Positions 60,570-64,000 of a DNA stretch of 64,000 bases are shown here, piece by piece. The position numbers were made by a program, and so were the translations under genes. Position 1 is the first letter of the stretch. Each line of letters begins with the position of its first letter. A model generated the notes under the pieces. The model was given only the letters and a program-made list of their open reading frames with translations, was not told the origin of the DNA and searched no databases. Origin of the DNA: Alcaligenaceae bacterium SAGV5 (GTDB taxonomy: Bacteria; Pseudomonadota; Gammaproteobacteria; Burkholderiales; Burkholderiaceae_B); the NCBI GenBank assembly GCA_009360345.1, contig SPDP01000007.1:1-64000 (forward strand). The letters are read 5' to 3'.

Positions 60570-61718
60570 ATGAAGAAGTCGGAGTTGCCGGTTGCGATCA
60601 TCGGCGCGGGGATCGGCGGATTGGCGGCGGCGGTCGCCCTGCGCGCGCAGGGCGTGGCCGTGCACGTGTACGAACAGGCGCGTCAGTTCGCGCGCATCGG
60701 CGCGGGCATCCAGATGTCGCCCAATGCGATGAGGGTGCTGGATGGGTTCGGACTGCGCCCGCAGCTGGAAGAGATCGCTTTCTCGCCCCGGTCGTCCCTG
60801 AATCGGGCGCACGACACCGGCGCCGTGACGAACGAGTTTCCGCTGGCCGAGGCTGTCCTGGAGCGCTATGGCATGCCTTTCCTGGCCATGCATCGCGGCG
60901 ACCTGCATGCGGCGCTGGCCGCGCGGGTGCCGCAGGAGCACATGTCGCTGGGCAAGAAGCTCATGCACCTGGACCAGGGAGACCGCGAGGCTGTGCTGCG
61001 GTTCGAGGATGGCAGCGAGGCCCGCGCGGCCGCCGTCATCGGCGCCGACGGCGTGCATTCCCTGGTGCGCGAGCTGCTGCTGGGCGAGGAGCAGCCTCGC
61101 TTCACCGGCCGCGTCGCCTACCGCACGACGTTTCCCGCGAGCCGGCTGGGCTCGCTCGACATCGGCCGGTCGCGCACGAAATGGTGGGGGCCGGACCGCC
61201 ACATCGTCATCTACTACGTGACCCGGCGCCAGGATGAGGTCTATTTCGTCACCAGCCAACCCGAGGACGCGGGCTGGCTGACTCCCGAGTCGTGGTCGGC
61301 CAAGGGTGACCTGGAGGTGCTGCGGGCGGCCTATGCCGATTTCCATCCCGATGTGCGCGCCGTGCTGGCAGCATGCCCGGACGTGCATAAATGGGCGATC
61401 TTCCAGCGCGATCCGCTGCCGAGCTGGGGACGGGGCAATATCGTGCTGATGGGCGACGCCTGCCATCCGATGACGCCCTACATGGCCCAGGGCGCGGCCA
61501 TGGCGCTGGAGGATTCGGTCGTCCTGGCGCGCTGCGTGGCGGAGCACGGCGCCGATCTCGACATGGCGTTCCGCCTGTTCGAGCAGGTCCGCAAGCCCCG
61601 CACGTCGGCGGTGCAGGCCGGGTCGAGCGCCAACAACTGGATGCGCGAGTCCACCAACCCGGACTGGGTCTATGGCTACGACGCCTGGAATGTATCGCTG
61701 GACGCAGGCGCACAGTAG
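60570..61718 (+). CDS. FAD-dependent aromatic-ring monooxygenase (6-hydroxynicotinate 3-monooxygenase/salicylate hydroxylase-like)
   Basis: Class A flavoprotein hydroxylase of 382 residues, which uses NAD(P)H and O2 to hydroxylate an aromatic acid. It has the GxGxxG motif in VAIIGAGIGGLAAAVALRAQ, the FAD/NADPH DG motif in VIGADGVHSLVRELLL, and the GD motif in GNIVLMGDACHPMTPYMAQG. Length and motifs such as KWWGPDRHIVIYYVTRRQDE are close to NicC, including a His-x3-Tyr pair. But GAGIQMSPNAM has Gln where NicC, as I recall it, has His, so the substrate may differ. AGGAG precedes ATG 60570. A Bug receptor and a Rieske oxygenase follow. Confidence 0.88.
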   Translation: MKKSELPVAIIGAGIGGLAAAVALRAQGVAVHVYEQARQFARIGAGIQMSPNAMRVLDGFGLRPQLEEIAFSPRSSLNRAHDTGAVTNEFPLAEAVLERYGMPFLAMHRGDLHAALAARVPQEHMSLGKKLMHLDQGDREAVLRFEDGSEARAAAVIGADGVHSLVRELLLGEEQPRFTGRVAYRTTFPASRLGSLDIGRSRTKWWGPDRHIVIYYVTRRQDEVYFVTSQPEDAGWLTPESWSAKGDLEVLRAAYADFHPDVRAVLAACPDVHKWAIFQRDPLPSWGRGNIVLMGDACHPMTPYMAQGAAMALEDSVVLARCVAEHGADLDMAFRLFEQVRKPRTSAVQAGSSANNWMRESTNPDWVYGYDAWNVSLDAGAQ

Positions 61719-61781
61719 GCCTTTCCAGCCGGACGGATCCGGGAGCCCGGCTCCGTCCGGCGCATGAAAACAGGAGACAGC

Positions 61782-62744
61782 ATGAAAACACGCATCAAGA
61801 CTTTCGTCGCGGCCATGGCGCTGGGAGCCGTCCCGGCGCTGGCGGCGCACGCCGATTATCCGGACCGTCCCATCAAGCTGGTGGTGCCGCACGGACCGGG
61901 AGGCGTCGCCGACACCGTGTCGCGCATCTTTGCCGACGCCCTGGCGCGCGAACTCAAGCAACCGGTCATCGTCGAGAACAAGGCCGGCGCCAGCACCATG
62001 ATAGGCGCGGACTACGTCGCCAAGGCAGCCCCGGACGGCTACACCTTGCTCATGGCATCCGTGACCACGCTGTCGATCAACCCTTTCCTGTATCCGAACA
62101 TCACCTACGACCCCAAGCGCGACTTCGCGCCGGTTTCCATGGTCGCGGCGCTGCCGTTCTATCTGATGGCCAGCCCCACGCTGGGAGTCAAGAACGTGAA
62201 GGAACTGGTGGCGCTGGCCCGGTCGCGGCCCGGCCAGTTGAACTACTCATCGCCGGGGTCGGGCACCTCGCCGCACCTGGTGGGTGCGTTGTTCGCCTCC
62301 ATGACCGGCGTCGACACCCTCCACGTGCCTTACAAGTCGACCGCATCGGCCGAGGTCGATCTCAACGCCGGCCGCATCCATTTCGCCTTCACCGGCTCGG
62401 GCATGGCGCCGATCCGGTCGGGCAGGGTGATCGGCCTGGGGGTGACCAGCGGCGAGCGCCTGGCCTCCATGCCCGAACTGCCGACGCTGAAGGAACAGGG
62501 CCTGGACCTGGAGGCGACCGTCTGGAATGGCGTGGTCGCTCCCGCCGGCACGTCGCCGGAGATCGTCGGCAAGCTCGCCGCCGCGCTGGCCCGGATCGCC
62601 CGGTCGCCGGACGTCAAGGAGAAGGTCCAGGCGCACGGGGGCCTGACGGTGGGCAATACGCCCGCGGAGTTCAAGCGCCTGATCGATACCGAGGCCGCGC
62701 GGTGGGAGAAGGTCATCAAGGAGGCCAGCATCACCGTGCAGTGA
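61782..62744 (+). CDS. Bug/TctC-family solute receptor
   Basis: Periplasmic carboxylate receptor, 320 residues. ATG 61782 is preceded by CAGGAG; ATG 61764 is an in-frame alternative. A signal peptide (TFVAAMALGAVPALAAHADY) precedes PIKLVVPHGPGGVADTVSRI, VIVENKAGASTMIGADYVAK, LNYSSPGSGTSPHLVGALF and MPELPTLKEQGL. It sits between the aromatic monooxygenase and the Rieske oxygenase, so it probably imports the aromatic acid they degrade. Confidence 0.93.
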   Translation: MKTRIKTFVAAMALGAVPALAAHADYPDRPIKLVVPHGPGGVADTVSRIFADALARELKQPVIVENKAGASTMIGADYVAKAAPDGYTLLMASVTTLSINPFLYPNITYDPKRDFAPVSMVAALPFYLMASPTLGVKNVKELVALARSRPGQLNYSSPGSGTSPHLVGALFASMTGVDTLHVPYKSTASAEVDLNAGRIHFAFTGSGMAPIRSGRVIGLGVTSGERLASMPELPTLKEQGLDLEATVWNGVVAPAGTSPEIVGKLAAALARIARSPDVKEKVQAHGGLTVGNTPAEFKRLIDTEAARWEKVIKEASITVQ

Positions 62745-63021
62745 CGCTGGCGGGAGGCCGGGGGCGCCCTCGCCGGCGGCTCCGAATGCGCCCCCCGAGC
62801 GGGCCGCCCCGCCCCACCGATCAAGGACTACGGTGGTGATGAGTGACGATCGCAGGTTGAGACACAGCGAGGGTGCCTTCTCCCATTCAACAAGACGGTC
62901 GTACTGAAGTTCATGGGGATAGGTGACTAGCGGTGCAGGTCTTGTCCGATGCGCAGGGGCCGGGCTAATCCTTACCATCGCTTCCGTCGCCCCAAGTTCG
63001 CGAGGCGCATTGGAGAAAACG
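62745..63021. other. Intergenic region before the Rieske oxygenase
   Basis: 277 bases without a convincing ORF. The first part is very GC-rich with short self-complementary stretches, possibly the terminator of the Bug gene. The rest has more mixed composition and would hold the oxygenase promoter. I see no tRNA and no clear operator. Confidence 0.3.
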
Positions 63022-64000
63022 ATGGAGGCAGCAGAGGCGCTGGTCGACTGGCCCAGCGAAGGCATCACCCGGGTGCCGTTCCAGGTCTTTTCCGACCGGG
63101 AGGTCTACGACCGGGAGCAGCAGCGGATCTTCCGCGGCCCGGTCTGGCAGTTTCTTTGCATCGAACAGGACATCCCCGAGCCCGGCGACGTCGTCACGTC
63201 CTGGATGGGCGAGACGCCGGTGATCGTCGCGCGCGACCACGATGGCCAGGTCAACGCCATGGTCAACCGCTGCGCCCACAAGGGCGCGCTGGTCGCGTTG
63301 AAGGCCAGGGACAAGGTCAAGAACCTGACCTGTGTCTACCATGCATGGTCGTACCGGCTGGATGGCCGGCTGAGGTCGATCGCCTTCCAGAACGGCGTCA
63401 ACGGCAAGGGCGGCATGCCCGAAGACTTCGACGTCGAGGCCCATCGGCTGCAACCGGTGCGCGTCCAGGTCTTCTGCGGGCTGGTGTTCGGCACGCTGTC
63501 GGACGAGACGCCGCCGCTGGACGAGTTCCTGGGCCCGCGCATGAGCGCCTTCATCCAGCGCAACTTCGGCCGGCCGCTGAAGGTGCTGGGCCGGCATAGC
63601 CAGGTCATCCACAACAACTGGAAGCTGTACGCCGAGAACGTGCGGGATTCCTATCACGCGACGCTGCTGCATACCTTCTACACCACCTTCAAGGTGAACC
63701 GGCTGGACATGGACGGGGGCATCATCCTGTCCGACCGCAAGTGGCACCACATCAGCTATTCGAAGCGCGCCACCTTCAACCTGGACAAGGAATACCTGAC
63801 GGCCGAGGTGCACTCGGCCAAGTACGGCGCGCAGCACGGCGAATCCGCCCTGGAAGGGCCCGAGCTGCTCGATGCGTGGGAGGAGTTCGACGACGGCATC
63901 ACCCACAGCATCCAGACCGTGTTCCCCAACGTGGTGTTCCAGTTCACGCTGAACTCCCTGGCCATCCGCTTCTTCGTCCCCCAGGGCGTGGACAAGACCG
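63022..64000 (+). CDS. Rieske aromatic-ring-hydroxylating oxygenase alpha subunit (3' end beyond window)
   Basis: Catalytic subunit of a two- or three-component ring-hydroxylating oxygenase; at least 326 residues are in the window and the gene continues past the right edge. The Rieske [2Fe-2S] ligands are in NRCAHKGAL and LTCVYHAWSYRLDG (C-x-H, C-x2-H). The mononuclear iron site begins in NNWKLYAENVRDSYHATLLH (Asp-x2-His-x4-His). ATG 63022 follows a TTGGAGAA ribosome site. The beta subunit and reductase would lie downstream. The regulator, monooxygenase and Bug neighbours suggest an aromatic acid as substrate. Confidence 0.9.
   Translation, partial: MEAAEALVDWPSEGITRVPFQVFSDREVYDREQQRIFRGPVWQFLCIEQDIPEPGDVVTSWMGETPVIVARDHDGQVNAMVNRCAHKGALVALKARDKVKNLTCVYHAWSYRLDGRLRSIAFQNGVNGKGGMPEDFDVEAHRLQPVRVQVFCGLVFGTLSDETPPLDEFLGPRMSAFIQRNFGRPLKVLGRHSQVIHNNWKLYAENVRDSYHATLLHTFYTTFKVNRLDMDGGIILSDRKWHHISYSKRATFNLDKEYLTAEVHSAKYGAQHGESALEGPELLDAWEEFDDGITHSIQTVFPNVVFQFTLNSLAIRFFVPQGVDKT

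Overview
The window is GC-rich, densely coded DNA from a betaproteobacterium, most likely Alcaligenaceae (Bordetella/Achromobacter group). This rests on protein signatures: seven Bug/TctC-type periplasmic solute receptors, many LysR/IclR/GntR/MarR regulators, and core neighbourhoods typical of the group (dgt-aroB-aroK/mrcA, cyaY/lptM, opgGH, pilD-coaE...zapD-yacG). I had no database access, so the genus is an inference.

Layout. (1) 0.1-12.0 kb, accessory: the end of a branched-chain amino-acid-type ABC transporter (livM-livG-livF), two LysR regulators, a minus-strand catabolic run (aldehyde dehydrogenase, GMC alcohol oxidoreductase, Bug receptor, FAH-family hydrolase, bicupin) and a divergent HpaI-type aldolase with a DUF1330 gene. 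(2) 12.0-24.45 kb, core: truncated arsC-like remnant, YqaA-type membrane protein, ilvA, DUF3830, LOG protein, PhoX-like lipoprotein, an XRE gene with a probable frameshift, an orphan one-spacer type I-E CRISPR array with an AT-rich leader, dgt, aroB, aroK, mrcA, cyaY, lptM. (3) 24.45-28.13 kb, accessory: IclR, Bug, HpaI-type aldolase and LigI-like lactonase, placed exactly where lysA is expected after lptM. (4) 28.2-38.7 kb, core: fghA, a two-component system, ggt, opgG-opgH, DUF3348, a PAS/winged-helix regulator. (5) 38.8-49.86 kb, accessory: GntR, two Bug genes, RidA, MarR, an overlapping operon of two unusual amidohydrolase-fold proteins, an alpha/beta hydrolase and an aldehyde dehydrogenase, then LysR, Bug, cupin and a truncated esterase. 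(6) 49.87-59.54 kb, mostly core: 5'-truncated mnmC oxidase domain, a GH31 protein, an NlpE-like lipoprotein, pilD, coaE, zapD, yacG, with a Bug/LysR pair wedged between coaE and zapD. (7) 59.54-64.0 kb, accessory: LysR, a NicC/salicylate-hydroxylase-like monooxygenase, Bug, and a Rieske oxygenase alpha subunit that runs off the right edge.

The accessory blocks share one plan: a one-component regulator, one Bug receptor for an organic acid, and short-chain or aromatic catabolic enzymes. No TctA/TctB permease lies in the window, so the receptors must work with partners elsewhere. Accessory/core borders carry no visible insertion sequence, yet several cut through genes (haemagglutinin-like fragment/livM, DUF1330/arsC, lptM-lysA/iclR, esterase/mnmC). 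That points to repeated scar-free replacement or to assembly joins.

The most noteworthy signals are the orphan CRISPR array, the two amidohydrolase-fold proteins that lack the usual metal and catalytic residues within an operon flanked by two matching operator-like sites, a GH31 protein missing its expected acid/base residue, and a nested inverted repeat of about 309 bp filling the space between two convergent stop codons.
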